Both the position numbers and the translations under genes were made by a program. From Rubrivivax sp. (GTDB lineage Bacteria; Pseudomonadota; Gammaproteobacteria; Burkholderiales; Burkholderiaceae_C), in NCBI GenBank assembly GCA_026125665.1, contig JAHCKS010000008.1, positions 40,686 through 104,685 of the forward strand: DNA of 64,000 bases, given 5' to 3'. The notes under the pieces were generated by a model. The model did not search any database and was not told where the DNA came from. It worked only from the letters and a program-made list of their open reading frames with translations. Below are positions 51,862 to 62,189 of this stretch, piece by piece; within the stretch, counting starts at the first letter, position 1, and each line of letters starts with the position of its first letter.

Positions 51862-53120
51862 GCCCCTCCACGCGCGCCGCCGTCACCGTCAACGGCACGA
51901 GCTACCGCTGGCCGCTGCGCCCGGTGGTCGTGGTCTGCATCGACGGCGGCGACCCGCGCTACCTGCAGCGCTACCTGGCCGAAGGCCGCATCCCGCACAT
52001 CGCGCGTTTCGTGCGCGAAGGCTTCGCCGGTGTCGCCGACGGCTCGATGCCGTCGTTCACCTGCCCGAACAACATGTCGATCATCACCGGCACGCCGACG
52101 GCGCGGCACGGCATCTCGGGCAACTTCTACCTCGACACGCGCACCTGGGAACCGGTGGTGATGACCGGGCCCGAGCTGCTGCGCGGCGACACGATCCTCG
52201 CGCGCTTCGCCGCGGCCGGCGCCAAGGTGGTGTCGATCACCGCCAAGGACAAGCTGCGCCGCCAGCTCGGCAAGGGCCTGGACGTGAGCCAGGGGCACGT
52301 GTCGCTGTCCAGCGAACACGCCGGCCGCTGCACGCTGGCCGAGAACGGCATCGAGAACGTGCTCGAGTACGTGGGCATGGCGCAGCCGGACATGTACTCG
52401 ATGGAGCTGTCGCTGCTCGTGCTGGAGGCGGGGCTGAAGCTGCTGGCCGACCGCCGGCCCGATCTGCTGTACCTCTCGCTGACCGACTGGGTGCAGCACA
52501 AGTGGGCGCCCGAGGAAGCCGACGCGCTGAAGTTCTACGAGAAGCTCGACGACGCCTTCGGCCGCCTGGCGGCGCACGACATCACGCTCGCGCTCACCGC
52601 CGACCACGGCATGAGCGACAAGAGCAACGCGGCCGGCGAGCCCAACGTCATCTGGCTGCAGGACATCCTCGACGCGCGCTTCGGCGCCGGCGAGACGACC
52701 GTCATCTGCCCGATCACCGACGCCTTCGTCGGCCACCACGGTGCGCTCGGCGGCTTCGTGCGCGTGTGGTCGCGAGGTCGTGTCACGGCGCGGCAGATCA
52801 TCGACGCCATCGCCGGCATCGATGGCATCGAGCTGGCGCTGGACCGCGAGACGGCGGCGCGCCTGTTCGAGATGCCGGCCGACCGCGAAGGTGACGTCGC
52901 CGTCATCGCGCGCGAGCACCATTGCATCGGCAGCTCGGCGAGGAACCACGACCTCGCGGGCCTGGCCGGCCACCGCCTGCGCACGCACGGCGGCCTCAGC
53001 GAGGCCAAGGTGCCGATGATCTTCAGCCGGCCGCTGAACGACGCCTACAAGGCGCGCGCCGCGGCGGTGCCGCTGAAGAGCTGGCAGATCTTCGACTACG
53101 CCATCAACGGGACGGTGTGA
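51858..53120 (+). CDS. phnA: Phosphonoacetate hydrolase
   Basis: A 420-residue alkaline-phosphatase-superfamily enzyme that splits phosphonoacetate into acetate and phosphate using two zinc ions. The metal Asp is D29 (VCIDGGDPRYL). The nucleophile is probably T68 (MPSFTCPNNMSIITG). The second metal set is in LTDWVQHKW and TADHGMSDKS, and a late His occurs in LRTHGGLSEAKVPM. Length and motifs match known PhnA proteins. It is translationally coupled to the regulator before it and to the MATE gene after it. With PhnW, it defines the aminoethylphosphonate-to-acetate route, although the intermediate dehydrogenase is missing locally. Confidence 0.93.
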   Translation: MSPSTRAAVTVNGTSYRWPLRPVVVVCIDGGDPRYLQRYLAEGRIPHIARFVREGFAGVADGSMPSFTCPNNMSIITGTPTARHGISGNFYLDTRTWEPVVMTGPELLRGDTILARFAAAGAKVVSITAKDKLRRQLGKGLDVSQGHVSLSSEHAGRCTLAENGIENVLEYVGMAQPDMYSMELSLLVLEAGLKLLADRRPDLLYLSLTDWVQHKWAPEEADALKFYEKLDDAFGRLAAHDITLALTADHGMSDKSNAAGEPNVIWLQDILDARFGAGETTVICPITDAFVGHHGALGGFVRVWSRGRVTARQIIDAIAGIDGIELALDRETAARLFEMPADREGDVAVIAREHHCIGSSARNHDLAGLAGHRLRTHGGLSEAKVPMIFSRPLNDAYKARAAAVPLKSWQIFDYAINGTV

Positions 53121-54535
53121 GCGGCGGCCGGCCGGCGGCCGCCGGCCTCGAGAACCCGCTGCTGCACGGCCCGGTGCTGCCGACGCTGCTGCGCCTGGCC
53201 GCGCCGAACGTGACGGCGATGCTGCTGACGGTGGCGGTGGGCATCGCCGAGACCTGGTACATCGGCCGGCTGGGCACCACGCCGCTGGCGGCGATGGCGC
53301 TGGTGTTCCCGTTCGCCATGCTGACGCAGATGCTGTCGGCCGGCGCGATGGGCGGCGGCGTCAGCTCGGCCATCGCGCGTGCGCTCGGCGCCGGCGACAC
53401 GGCGCGCGCGCGCACGCTGGCGATGCACGCGCTGGCCATCGGCGCCGGCGCCGGCGTGCTCTACAGCGTGCTGCTGCTGGTGCTCGGGCCGCTCCTGTAC
53501 CGCACGCTCGGCGGCCGCGGCGACGTGCTCGCCGAGGCGGTGCGCTACGCCGCCGTGCTCTTCGGCGGCGCGCTGCTCGTGTGGCTGATGAACACGCTCG
53601 CTTCGGTGCTGCGAGGCACCGGCAACATGCGCGTGCCCTCGCTCGGCATCGCCGGCGCGGCGGTGCTGCAGATCGTGCTCGGCGGCGTGCTCGGGCTCGG
53701 CGCCGGGCCGGTGCCATCGCTGGGCATGGCCGGTGTCGCGCTCGGCCACCTCGCGGCGATGGCCGCCGGTACCGCCTTCTTCGCCTGGGTGCTGACGCGC
53801 CCCGGCGGCCGCCTGCCGCTGGACCTGCACGCCGCGGCCTGGCGCGCACTGGCCTGGCAGCGCGAGATGTTCCGCGACATCCTGCGGGTCGGCGCGCTCG
53901 CCTGCCTGTCGCCGCTGCAGTCGGTGCTGACGGCGGTGATCTTCACCGGCCTCGTCGCGCGGCTCGGCCTGGCGCCGCTGGCCGGCTACGGCATCGGCCA
54001 GCGGCTGGAGTTCCTGCTCGTGCCGATCGCCTTCGGCATCGGCGTCGCGTCGGTGCCGATGGTCGGCATGGCCATCGGCGCCGGCGACGTGGCGCGCGCG
54101 CGGCGCGTCGCCTGGGTGGCCGGCGCGGTGAGCACGGGCGGGCTCGCGGTGATCGGCGGCGTGGTGGCCATCGCGCCGGACCTCTGGGCCGCGCTCTTCA
54201 CGGGCGAGGAGACCGTGCTCGCCAGCGCCCGCAGCTACCTGCGCATCGTCGGGCCGGCTTTCCCGCTGTTCGGGCTCGGTCTGACGCTGTACTTCGCGGC
54301 GCAGGGTGCGGGCGCCGTGCTCGGGCCGGTGCTCGCGGGCACGGCGCGCCTGGCGGTGGTCCTGCTCGGCGGCGCGTGGCTGCTGGCCGGCGTGCCGAGC
54401 ATCCAGGGGCTGTTCGCGCTCGCCGCGGGGGGCATGGCGGTCTACGGCGTGGCCACCCTGCTCGCCGTGCGCGCCACGCCCTGGGGCGCCCCGGCAGGCG
54501 GCTCGCCTGCCACGCCGCGATCGCGGCCGTCCTGA
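53117..54535 (+). CDS. MATE-family multidrug/toxin efflux transporter
   Basis: A 472-residue membrane protein with about 12 helices in two homologous halves. PLLHGPVLPTLLRLAAPNVT and VAVGIAETWYIGRLGTTPLA are the first-half signature; SPLQSVLTAVIFTGLVARLG and EFLLVPIAFGIGVASVPMVG represent the second. It exports cationic or other compounds using H+ or Na+. The GTG start overlaps the phnA stop by GTGA, so it is part of the phosphonate operon. This is unusual, since no MATE transporter is part of known aminoethylphosphonate systems. It may export a toxic intermediate or be an unrelated passenger. Confidence 0.88.
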   Translation: MSGGRPAAAGLENPLLHGPVLPTLLRLAAPNVTAMLLTVAVGIAETWYIGRLGTTPLAAMALVFPFAMLTQMLSAGAMGGGVSSAIARALGAGDTARARTLAMHALAIGAGAGVLYSVLLLVLGPLLYRTLGGRGDVLAEAVRYAAVLFGGALLVWLMNTLASVLRGTGNMRVPSLGIAGAAVLQIVLGGVLGLGAGPVPSLGMAGVALGHLAAMAAGTAFFAWVLTRPGGRLPLDLHAAAWRALAWQREMFRDILRVGALACLSPLQSVLTAVIFTGLVARLGLAPLAGYGIGQRLEFLLVPIAFGIGVASVPMVGMAIGAGDVARARRVAWVAGAVSTGGLAVIGGVVAIAPDLWAALFTGEETVLASARSYLRIVGPAFPLFGLGLTLYFAAQGAGAVLGPVLAGTARLAVVLLGGAWLLAGVPSIQGLFALAAGGMAVYGVATLLAVRATPWGAPAGGSPATPRSRPS

Positions 54536-54935
54536 GCCCTCGTGCGGCGCGGGGCGGAGGGCCGGGCCGCACGCGACGGCGACGCTGTCGAAGATCGTGC
54601 TGGCCAGTCGCCGGAGGGCGCATCGGCCGCTGGGCGCGCGAAGCCACGAAGGCCAGGCGCGACGGCGGCTTGGTGTTGCGGAGCCGACGCGCCTCCCGCT
54701 GCCCCATGGGGCGGCGGTGCGCGGCGCGCCCATGCCTGGGCCGTGCGTGGCACCGCACGCGGCCCGGTCCTGGGCACGCACCACGCCGCGGGCACGCAGC
54801 GCGGCCCGGGTGGCGGGCTGCCTTGCCCGCCGGCGCGCAGTTGGCCATCATCGGGGGCAGGGGGGGCACACGTGCCTGGGACCGAGCGGCTCGACAGGCG
54901 CATCCGCCCCTCGTCCTGCGCGCCGGAGACCGCCG
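54536..54935. other. 400-base gap without a supported gene
   Basis: No reading frame here has a plausible start with domain support, and the region is extremely GC-rich. It contains one inverted repeat around GGGCCGTGCG / CGCACGCGGCCC (about 54737-54765) that may act as a terminator for the phnA-MATE operon, although no T-run follows. No family A, B or C module was recognised. Confidence 0.6.
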
Positions 54936-55361
54936 ATGCTCTACCACGTCATCTACTCCTCCCGGGCCACGCCGCCGCTGACGGTGGAGCAGCTGCAGGA
55001 GATCCTCGAGGACGCGCGCGCCGGCAACGAGAAGCGCGACGTGACCGGGGCGCTGCTGTACATCGACGGGGTCTTCATGCAGGTCCTCGAGGGCGAGAAG
55101 GACACGGTGGTGGCGCTGATGGCGCGCATCACCGCGGACACGCGGCACGAGGACGTGCGCGTGTACCACGAGGGGGCCGTCGACCACCGCGTCTTCGGCT
55201 CGTGGCGCATGGCCTACGCCGACGGCACGCCGGCGCAGCTGTCGGCCTGGGCGGGGCTGCCGGGCACCACGACCCTCGACGCCATCCTCGCCGAGCTGGG
55301 CCGCGACACGACGCGTGCCTCGGCGGTCGCCCGGGGCATCCTGGGCGCCATCGCAGGTTGA
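54936..55361 (+). CDS. BLUF-domain blue-light photoreceptor
   Basis: A 141-residue protein that is almost wholly a BLUF domain (residues 1-95), which binds FAD and senses blue light. The photocycle residues are all present at AppA-equivalent spacing: Y7 (HVIYSSRA), N31 (NEKRDVTG), Q49 (FMQVLEG), W90 and M92 (GSWRMAY), each exactly 14 less than in AppA. About 45 C-terminal residues form the capping helices. It is a short BLUF with no output domain, so it signals through protein contacts. Its stop overlaps the start of a Coq4-like gene. Confidence 0.92.
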   Translation: MLYHVIYSSRATPPLTVEQLQEILEDARAGNEKRDVTGALLYIDGVFMQVLEGEKDTVVALMARITADTRHEDVRVYHEGAVDHRVFGSWRMAYADGTPAQLSAWAGLPGTTTLDAILAELGRDTTRASAVARGILGAIAG

Positions 55362-55873
55362 ACGAGCCGGGCCAGCCGATCGAGCCCGCCTTGGCCGCGC
55401 GCCCGCACGCCTTCGAGCTCGCCGGCAGCACGCAGACGCTGCACGAGGGGCTGGCGGAGTACTTCGCCGCCAACCCGCAGCTCAAGCGCGACGCGAACCT
55501 GTTGTCCGCCGAGGCGCGGCAGTTCTTCCGCTCGCACGACGCGGTGCACGTGCTGTACGGCTGCGGCACGTCGATGGTCGACGAGGCCGTCGTGAAGCTC
55601 GCCAGCCTGTTCGGCACCACCGGCGGGCTGCAGGTGCTGCGCGGCTACGCGCATGTCGAGACGCTCGACATCTACACGCGGCTGCCGCTGGCCGGCACGC
55701 TGCGCGCGCTGCTGATGGCGCCCTGGCTCATCGTGCGCACGGCATGGCATTGCGCCCGCCAGCCACGGCGTTGGCCGTGGGTGGGTCACGAGGAGTTCAT
55801 GAACGTGCCCCTGGCCGAGCTGCGGGCCCGCTTCGGCATCCGCGTGGCGCACGGGCACCGCAGCGCGCGCTGA
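55358..55873 (+). CDS. Coq4-family protein
   Basis: A 171-residue protein with the Coq4 metal motif HDxxH-x11-E: H60, D61, H64 and E76 in SHDAVHVLYGCGTSMVDEAV. The remaining sequence is helical (LHEGLAEYFAANPQLKRD, ALLMAPWLIVRTAWHCARQP). Coq4 takes part in ubiquinone biosynthesis in mitochondria and some alphaproteobacteria (C1 oxidative decarboxylation of the ring), or scaffolds the synthesis complex. The start is taken as TTG at 55358, overlapping the BLUF stop; no ATG lies upstream in a sensible place. The tight coupling to a photoreceptor suggests a common role, which is not described for Coq4 to my knowledge. Confidence 0.8.
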   Translation: MNEPGQPIEPALAARPHAFELAGSTQTLHEGLAEYFAANPQLKRDANLLSAEARQFFRSHDAVHVLYGCGTSMVDEAVVKLASLFGTTGGLQVLRGYAHVETLDIYTRLPLAGTLRALLMAPWLIVRTAWHCARQPRRWPWVGHEEFMNVPLAELRARFGIRVAHGHRSAR

Positions 55874-56003
55874 CGGCGCAGCAGGATCCTGCCAGGCCCG
55901 TGATCGGGAAGCCACCTGCAGCACCGGCAGCGTCTTCGGCGCGCAGGCGCGCTTCGGGCTCGAGGGCTTCCATGCTCACGGGATGCCGCTTCGCACTCAG
56001 ACC

Positions 56004-56333
56004 GGTGGTGGCGGGATCGGGACGGTGGGGCGCCCTGCTCCGTGAATGTCCTCTTCTGGCGGCCCAGCTTCGCTGGTCCCCCAGATGCCCCCTTGGTTTC
56101 ACTGCGCAGGGCGCCCCACCGTCCCGATCCGGCACCCGCAGTGCCACCACCTCGAAGACAGACCACGGTGCCACGCCAAGGACGCCGGGTGGTCGGCGCA
56201 GCGAAATCAAGGGGGCATTGGGGGGACCAGCGAAGCTGGGCCGCCCAAAGAGGACATTCGCGGAGCCGACCGCCCGGCGTCCTTGGCGCGCCACGACCTC
56301 GACCCCACGGCGGCCTTGGCGCGCCACGACCTC
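56004..56333 (-). repeat. Full-length family-A element in inverse orientation (A3)
   Basis: Read on the + strand: arm Z 56004-56038, core Y 56039-56107, arm Z' 56108-56132, the inverse motif TCGAAGACAGACCACG (56152-56167), arm X 56169-56197, inverted core 56198-56264, arm X' 56265-56300, then a second, partial X' (56301-56333). This is the exact reverse of the order in A1 and A2, so all three share one plan. It occupies most of the 542-base gap between the Coq4-like and DUF502 genes, opposite in direction to both. Confidence 0.9.
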
Positions 56334-56415
56334 CGAACGAAATGCGTCCGAGCGCGGCCCGGCAGGCCAGCCCGTCCATGCCAGACTCGCCGCCCACCCC
56401 TGCGAGCGCCCCGCC

Positions 56416-57063
56416 ATGACCCGCACGAGCCGCCGACTCCTCAACATCTTCGTCACCGGAGTCCTCGCGGCGCTGCCGCTGGCCGCGACGATCCTGATCT
56501 TCGTCTGGGGCGCACGCCTGGCGGTCGCCTACGTCGGCCCCGACAGCCTGGTCGGCGGCGCGCTCGTGCGCATCGGCCTGGGCATCACCGGCTCCGAGGT
56601 CGTCGGCTACGCCATCGGCGTGGCCGTCGTGATGGCCGCGCTCTTCCTGCTCGGCCTGCTGGTGCAGACGCGGCTGCGCGAGGTGCTGACGGCGCTGCTC
56701 GACGGCATCGTGCAGCGCATCCCGTTCGTGCGCGGCATCTACGGCCTGGTCAGGAAGTTCGTCGACCTGCTCGCGCAGCGCGACGAGGACGGCCTGGGCT
56801 CGATGCGCCCGGTGTGGCTGCACTTCGGCGGCGTGGGCGGCGCGGCGGTGCTCGGCCTGCTGTCGACGCCCGAGCCGGTGCGCATGGGCGAGCTCGACTA
56901 CTTCGCCGTGCTGGTGCCGACGGCGCCGGTGCCGGTGGGCGGCGGGCTGCTGTACGTGCCTAGCGGCTGGGTGACGCCGGCCGAGGTCGGCCTCGAGGGG
57001 CTGACGAGCATCTACGTGTCGATGGGCATCACCTCGCAGCAGCACCTCGGCCGCGCCGCCTGA
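56416..57063 (+). CDS. DUF502 family membrane protein
   Basis: A 215-residue protein with two N-terminal membrane helices ([20 protein letters not shown] and VVGYAIGVAVVMAALFLLGL). The characteristic IPFVRGIYGLVRKFVDLL follows, then a soluble domain with the family motif VPTAPVPVGGGLLYVPSGWV. DUF502 proteins are widespread, of unknown molecular function and sometimes linked to membrane trafficking or dehydrogenase genes. Start ATG at 56416 matches family N-termini. It precedes the dehydrogenase complex genes by 87 bases and is probably a separate unit. Confidence 0.88.
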   Translation: MTRTSRRLLNIFVTGVLAALPLAATILIFVWGARLAVAYVGPDSLVGGALVRIGLGITGSEVVGYAIGVAVVMAALFLLGLLVQTRLREVLTALLDGIVQRIPFVRGIYGLVRKFVDLLAQRDEDGLGSMRPVWLHFGGVGGAAVLGLLSTPEPVRMGELDYFAVLVPTAPVPVGGGLLYVPSGWVTPAEVGLEGLTSIYVSMGITSQQHLGRAA

Positions 57064-58413
<1,350 letters not shown>

Positions 58414-58418
58414 GCGCC

Positions 58419-59432
58419 ATGGCCACGATGACGATGATCCAGGCGCTGCGCTCGGCGATGGACGTGATGCTCGGCCACGACGAGAACGTCGTCGTCTTCG
58501 GCGAGGACGTCGGCTACTTCGGCGGCGTCTTCCGCTGCACCGAGGGGCTGCAGGCCAGGTACGGCAAGCACCGCGTGTTCGACTCGCCCATCGCCGAAGG
58601 CGGCATCGTCGGCACCGCCATCGGCATGGCCGCCTACGGCCTCAGGCCCGTGGTGGAGGTGCAGTTCGCCGACTACTTCTACCCGGCGTCGGACCAGATC
58701 GTCTCCGAGGCGGCGCGCCTGCGCTACCGCTCGGCCGGCGACTTCACCGCGCCCATCGTCATCCGCATGCCCTGCGGCGGCGGCATCTACGGCGGCCAGA
58801 CGCACAGCCAGAGCCCGGAGGCGCTGTTCACGCACGTGTGCGGCCTGCGCACGGTGATGCCGAGCACCCCGTACGACGCCAAGGGCCTGCTGATCTCGGC
58901 CATCGAGTGCGACGACCCGGTCATCTTCCTGGAGCCCAAGCGCCTGTACAACGGGCCGTTCGACGGCCACCACGAGCGCCCGGTCGTGCCGTGGTCGGCG
59001 CACCCGGCGAGCGAGGTGCCCGAGGGGCACTACACGGTGCCGCTCGATTCGGCCGCCGTCGTGCGGCCGGGCGAGGACCTCACGGTACTGACCTACGGCA
59101 CGATGGTCTTCGTGGCCGAAGCCGCCGCGCGCGAGACCGGCATCGACGCCGAGGTCATCGACCTGAGGAGCCTGTGGCCTTTGGACCTGCCGACGCTCGT
59201 GCGCTCGGTGCAGAAGACCGGCCGCTGCGTCGTGCTGCACGAGGCCACTCGCACCAGCGGCTTCGGCGCCGAGCTGGTGGCGCTGGTGCAGGAGCACTGC
59301 TTCTTCCACCTCGAGGCGCCGATCGAGCGCGTCACGGGGTGGGACACGCCGTACCCGCACGCGCTGGAGTGGGCCTACTTCCCCGGCCCCGAGCGCGTGG
59401 GGCAGGCCTATCGCAAGGTGATGGCGCGATGA
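58419..59432 (+). CDS. 2-oxoacid dehydrogenase E1 component, beta subunit
   Basis: A 337-residue E1-beta subunit. VVVFGEDVGYFGGVFRCTEG carries the Glu that activates thiamine diphosphate. FDSPIAEGGIVGTAIGMAAY and FADYFYPASDQIVSEAARLR belong to the pyrimidine domain; EVIDLRSLWPLDLPTLVRSV and TRTSGFGAELVALVQEHCFF to the transketolase-C domain. Motifs and length fit BkdA2 rather than PdhB. Its stop overlaps the E2 start by ATGA, so the three genes are one operon. Confidence 0.94.
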   Translation: MATMTMIQALRSAMDVMLGHDENVVVFGEDVGYFGGVFRCTEGLQARYGKHRVFDSPIAEGGIVGTAIGMAAYGLRPVVEVQFADYFYPASDQIVSEAARLRYRSAGDFTAPIVIRMPCGGGIYGGQTHSQSPEALFTHVCGLRTVMPSTPYDAKGLLISAIECDDPVIFLEPKRLYNGPFDGHHERPVVPWSAHPASEVPEGHYTVPLDSAAVVRPGEDLTVLTYGTMVFVAEAAARETGIDAEVIDLRSLWPLDLPTLVRSVQKTGRCVVLHEATRTSGFGAELVALVQEHCFFHLEAPIERVTGWDTPYPHALEWAYFPGPERVGQAYRKVMAR

Positions 59433-60694
59433 GCGTTCACACCGTGCGCATGCCCGACATCGGCGAAGGCATCGCCGAGGTCGAGGTGGTCGAGTGGCTC
59501 GTGAAGCCCGGCGACGAGGTGGCCGAGGACCAGATCCTGTGCCACGTGATGACCGACAAGGCCTCGGTCGAGATCCCTTCGCCGGTGGCCGGCCGCGTGC
59601 TCGAGCTGGGCAGCGACGTCGGCCGCATGCTGGCGGTGGGGTCGATGCTGATCCGCATCGAGGTGGACGAGAGCGGTCAGCCTGCGGCGGCGCCGGGGCC
59701 GCGCGCGTCCGCGCCTCCGCCTTCGTCTCCGCCTCCACCTGCACCGGCACCTGCGCCCTCGCCCGCCGCCACAACCGCGCGCGGGCCGGCGCCGGTGGGT
59801 GCTTCATCGCTCGCATCGTCCACGACCGCTGACCGCACGCTGGCCGCGCCGGCGGTGCGCCAGCGTGCGCGTGCCTTGGGCATCGACCTCGCGGCCGTCA
59901 ATGGCACGGGGCCCGACGGCCGCGTGCTGCACGCCGACCTCGACGCGCTGCAGGCGCGCGCGCCCTCGCCCGCCGCGCCACGCGCCGCACGCACCGACGC
60001 CACGCGCGAGGTCAAGGTCATCGGCCTGCGCCGCAAGATCGCGCAGAAGATGCAGGAATCCAAGCGCCGCATCCCGCACTTCACCTACGTCGAGGAGGTC
60101 GACGTCACGGAGCTGCTGGCACTGCGCGACGAGCTCAACCGGCAGCATGCAGCGGCGCGCGGCGAGCTCTCGCCGCTGGCCTTCATCGCCCGCGCCGTGG
60201 TTCGGGCGGTGGCCGACTTCCCGCAGGCCAACGCCCGCTTCGACGACGACGCCGGCGTGCTCACGCTGCACGAGGCCGTGCACCTGGGCGTGGCGACGCA
60301 GACCGACGGCGGCCTGATGGTGCCGGTGCTGCACCAGGCGCAGGCGATGGACCTGTGGGCCACCAGCGCCGCCATCGCCCGCCTGGCCGCCGCAGCGCGT
60401 GCCGGCAAGGCCACACGCGAGGAGCTCGCCGGTTCGACGATCACGCTCACGAGCCTGGGCAAGCTCGGCGGCATCGTCTCCACGCCGGTGATCAACCACC
60501 CCGAGGTGGCCATCGTCGGCGTCAACCGCATCGTCGCGCGCCCCGTCGTGCGCGAGGGCATCTTGCAAGTGCGGCAGATGATGAACCTGTCGTCGTCCTT
60601 CGATCACCGCGTCGTCGACGGTGCCGTGGCCGCCGCCTTCATCCAGCAGGTGCGCCGCCTGCTCGAACACCCGGCGATGCTCTTCATGGGCTGA
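59429..60694 (+). CDS. 2-oxoacid dehydrogenase E2 component (dihydrolipoyl acyltransferase)
   Basis: A 421-residue E2 with one lipoyl domain (lipoyl Lys K44 in VMTDKASVEIPSP). A long Pro/Ala/Ser linker spans about 83-125. The peripheral-subunit-binding domain is at about 138-172 (APAVRQRARALGIDLAAVNG). The acyltransferase core has the trimer motif ESKRRIPHFTYVEEVDVTEL and catalytic SFDHRVVDG (H393, D397). It forms the 24- or 60-meric core of the complex. No E3 dihydrolipoamide dehydrogenase gene follows; E3 must come from elsewhere, as a shared subunit. Confidence 0.95.
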   Translation: MSVHTVRMPDIGEGIAEVEVVEWLVKPGDEVAEDQILCHVMTDKASVEIPSPVAGRVLELGSDVGRMLAVGSMLIRIEVDESGQPAAAPGPRASAPPPSSPPPPAPAPAPSPAATTARGPAPVGASSLASSTTADRTLAAPAVRQRARALGIDLAAVNGTGPDGRVLHADLDALQARAPSPAAPRAARTDATREVKVIGLRRKIAQKMQESKRRIPHFTYVEEVDVTELLALRDELNRQHAAARGELSPLAFIARAVVRAVADFPQANARFDDDAGVLTLHEAVHLGVATQTDGGLMVPVLHQAQAMDLWATSAAIARLAAAARAGKATREELAGSTITLTSLGKLGGIVSTPVINHPEVAIVGVNRIVARPVVREGILQVRQMMNLSSSFDHRVVDGAVAAAFIQQVRRLLEHPAMLFMG

Positions 60695-60851
60695 GCGGCG
60701 GCGGGCAACGCCGCTGCGCCGCCACGGCGGCCGCTCGCGGCAGCTCACGGCCGGAGGTGGCATCCGCCCACGAGGCCGCTGCGTATGGGCGAGGGGCGTG
60801 CCCGCGTCGTCAGCGCGCCGCCCCCATCCACCTCAACCGGAGAACACCGTG

Positions 60852-61148
60852 ATGAACAAGCGCGCACTCTTCGTCGCCATGCTGGCCGCCGGGCTCGGCA
60901 CGGCCACCCTGCCCGCCACCGCCGAAACCGTGGAGGACATGTCGTTCAGCGGCATGTGGAACCTGTGCGACAGCGACAAGAACGGCGCCGTCACCAAGGC
61001 CGAGTTCCTCACCGCCATGGGCAAGGCCTACGACGCGCACATGAAGAAGATGAAGTCGATGCCCGACGGCGGCAAGATGATGAAGGGCGAAGCGCTCACC
61101 GCCGACGGGCTGCGCGCGCTGTTCCGCGCGACGTACCCGGGGCCGTGA
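60852..61148 (+). CDS. Exported EF-hand protein
   Basis: A 98-residue protein. A signal peptide (MNKRALFVAMLAAGLGTATL..., cleavage near ATA, residue 24) is followed by one canonical EF-hand calcium loop, DSDKNGAVTKAE, with ligands at positions 1 (D40), 3 (D42), 5 (N44) and 12 (E51). A Met/Lys-rich stretch (MKKMKSMPDGGKMMKGE) follows. The ribosome site CCGGAGA sets the ATG at 60852. Probably a periplasmic calcium-binding protein of unknown role. Its 3' end overlaps the end of the convergent GNAT gene by 53 bases. Confidence 0.82.
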   Translation: MNKRALFVAMLAAGLGTATLPATAETVEDMSFSGMWNLCDSDKNGAVTKAEFLTAMGKAYDAHMKKMKSMPDGGKMMKGEALTADGLRALFRATYPGP

Positions 61149-62034
61149 CGCGCCTTGCGCGCGAGAAGACGGCGCTCTGCGTGACGGGCTCGAACCCGAC
61201 GCCGAGATAGAGGTCCCGGGCCGCGGCGTTGTCCGGCTGGAAGCAGATCTTGATGCGCTCGGCGCCGGCCTCGGCGAGAAGCCGAATGCCGGCGGTCAGC
61301 AGGTGGCGCGCCAGGCCGCGCCGCCGATGCCCGTCTTCGGTTCGCATGGGTTCGACGAGGCCGGTGGCGGTCTGTCCATCGAGCCAGAACAGCGCGTACG
61401 CCGCGACGCCGTCGTGCGCGTCGAGCACGAGCAGGTCGAGGTCGGGGCGGTACAACGAGGTCTGGCGAAGGCGCGCCTCGACCCCGGGGCCGCTGCGCCC
61501 GACCATGTGGTGCGCGCGACCCGTCGTCTGCGCGCGGCTGCACCGCCGGTAGCCCGCGTGCAGCGGGCTGACGCCGGGCCGGGCCTGCGCGGCCAGCCAT
61601 GCCTCGACGACCGACAGGCGAGCGTCTTGCGCGATCGCGAAGCCGTGGCCGACCAGCACCTCGCGCATGACGGCGTCGGCACGGTCGACCACCACGTCGA
61701 CCCTTGCGAACCCGCACTCGGCGGCGTGGGCCAGGCCGCGCCCGACGACGTGCGCCACCCGGTCGGGCGTTGCGTCGGGCATCACGATCGGGTCCAGCGC
61801 GATCGCGTCGCCCCAGTCGGTCGCGATCACCGCCGCTTCCGGGCGGCCCATCTCGTCGAACCAGAAGAGCTGGGGAAGGTCGTCGGTCGAGCGCGGCGTA
61901 CGCCACCACCACTGCAGGTCGGCGGCTTCGAGCAGGCCCGCGGTGGGGTGGGCGCGGCGCACGCGCCGCAGCAGCGCCGTCGCGGCCTCGAGGTAGTGAA
62001 TCCCTACCCGATGTTGTTCCTGCAGGGCCTGCAC
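61096..62034 (-). CDS. GNAT-family N-acetyltransferase
   Basis: A 312-residue protein with a C-terminal GNAT domain. [20 protein letters not shown] contains the acetyl-CoA pyrophosphate loop (RRRGLA) and [20 protein letters not shown] gives the last conserved strand and helix. The N-terminal half also looks like a diverged GNAT repeat ([32 protein letters not shown]), so the protein may have two GNAT folds, as in some mycothiol-synthase-like enzymes. Acceptor unknown. Single gene, convergent with the EF-hand gene and divergent from the M14 carboxypeptidase gene. Confidence 0.87.
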   Translation of the reverse strand: MQALQEQHRVGIHYLEAATALLRRVRRAHPTAGLLEAADLQWWWRTPRSTDDLPQLFWFDEMGRPEAAVIATDWGDAIALDPIVMPDATPDRVAHVVGRGLAHAAECGFARVDVVVDRADAVMREVLVGHGFAIAQDARLSVVEAWLAAQARPGVSPLHAGYRRCSRAQTTGRAHHMVGRSGPGVEARLRQTSLYRPDLDLLVLDAHDGVAAYALFWLDGQTATGLVEPMRTEDGHRRRGLARHLLTAGIRLLAEAGAERIKICFQPDNAAARDLYLGVGFEPVTQSAVFSRARRVTAPGTSRGTARAARRR

Positions 62035-62189
62035 TTCGCGATGCTACGGTGGCGGGCGCGCCCGGTCACCGGCGGTCGGCCGCCCGGCTTGCACGCGCCA
62101 CCTCCCCGGCCACCGGGCAGGTGTCATCATCCGCGCCCACCGTGGCCGCCGCGCCACCCGCGCCGCGCGACAACAACCAAGGACGCCGG

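Noticed and set aside
54306-54935. An upstream extension of the BLUF gene.
   Set aside because: The added residues are Arg/Pro/Gly-rich without a fold, overlap the MATE gene, and BLUF proteins normally begin a few residues before the photoactive Tyr, as the ATG at 54936 gives.
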